Under the pieces are notes generated by a model. It was not told the origin of the DNA. It was given only the letters and a program-made list of their open reading frames with translations, and made no database searches. The translations under genes and the position numbers were made by a program. This document shows positions 63,786 through 64,000 of a stretch of 64,000 nt of DNA, in pieces. Every line of letters starts with the position of its first letter. Position 1 is the first letter of the stretch. The stretch covers positions 22,801,674-22,865,673 of the forward strand of contig NC_092700.1 of NCBI RefSeq assembly GCF_964275005.1. Reading direction: 5' to 3'. The stretch comes from Diadema setosum (Eukaryota > Echinodermata > Echinoidea > Diadematoida > Diadematidae).

Positions 63786-64000
63786 GGCGTGCTGACGTCA
63801 TTGTACCTCATCAGTGAAAAGAGAACCGAGCCGAAACTCAATTATTATGACAGCCTTCGGAGCAAAAGCATCGAATGTAACATTTGCGGATACAGATTTA
63901 ACAATATTGGGCTGGCCTGTATCGGTAAAGTAAAGAACGTTACTCATGTCAAGAGAGCGTCATTTGTGCGATCAGTGCGGGATATCCCTTCATCGACGTA
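63786..64000 (+). CDS. Possible 5' exon of an unidentified gene running off the window
   Basis: A good acceptor (TTTCCTGGCTCTCTCCTTATTAG) is followed by denser sequence. An ATG at 63847 opens 26 codons (MTAFGAKASNVTFADTDLTI and on) to a GTAAAG donor at 63926. Another frame stays open from the acceptor to the window end, so the reading is ambiguous. An untranslated first exon could lie near 62000-62311, which is CG-rich and ends in GAG/GTGAGT. I do not recognise the product, and it does not continue the NRF-6-like gene in phase. Confidence 0.2.

Overview
This window is animal genomic DNA, not prokaryotic. It holds two multi-exon protein-coding genes on the + strand with GT-AG introns, separated and filled by AT-rich intron and intergenic DNA that carries many small inverted-repeat transposons, microsatellites and homopolymer runs. 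The protein types, the compact exon style and the abundance of TTAA-flanked miniature elements point to a marine invertebrate deuterostome. An echinoderm such as a sea urchin is the best guess, but that is an inference from style and not from a diagnostic marker.

Gene 1 (coding 6540-30288, 11 exons, 392 residues) is an orthologue of TRAM1, the translocating-chain-associated membrane protein of the ER Sec61 translocon. All exons join in phase, and the product has the conserved N-terminus, the TLC-type multi-pass core and a basic C-terminal tail ending in lysines. Gene 2 (coding 39045 to at least 60486, 15 exons found, 797 residues so far) is a nose-resistant-to-fluoxetine (NRF-6)-like protein. 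It has a signal peptide, a cysteine-bearing NRF domain, a membrane segment, a long acidic linker, and then a multi-pass acyltransferase-3 domain. Its last exon was not found. A stop codon and polyadenylation signal just past exon 7 suggest a second, short isoform lacking the acyltransferase domain.

Layout: 1-6000 has no recognisable gene, but carries a 100-bp palindromic element, a 273-bp tandem duplication and MITEs. 6020-6539 is a CpG-rich promoter and 5' UTR. 6540-30288 is TRAM1, whose introns carry a 1-kb foldback, TTAA-flanked MITEs and a nested transposon pair. 30289-38900 is gene-poor 3' flank. 39045-60486 is the NRF-6-like gene; its intron 7 holds a 3.05-kb hAT-like element with a 276-bp satellite inside, and intron 11 holds a 5'-truncated non-LTR retrotransposon. 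60487-64000 is mostly non-coding, with a possible first exon of another gene near the right edge.

The two genes have no evident functional link beyond both encoding multi-pass membrane proteins that pass through the ER. I saw no CRISPR, operon, tRNA or rRNA. The main points of interest are the possible alternative isoform, the density of TTAA-flanked elements, the composite repeats, and splice sites built from or duplicated by repeats.
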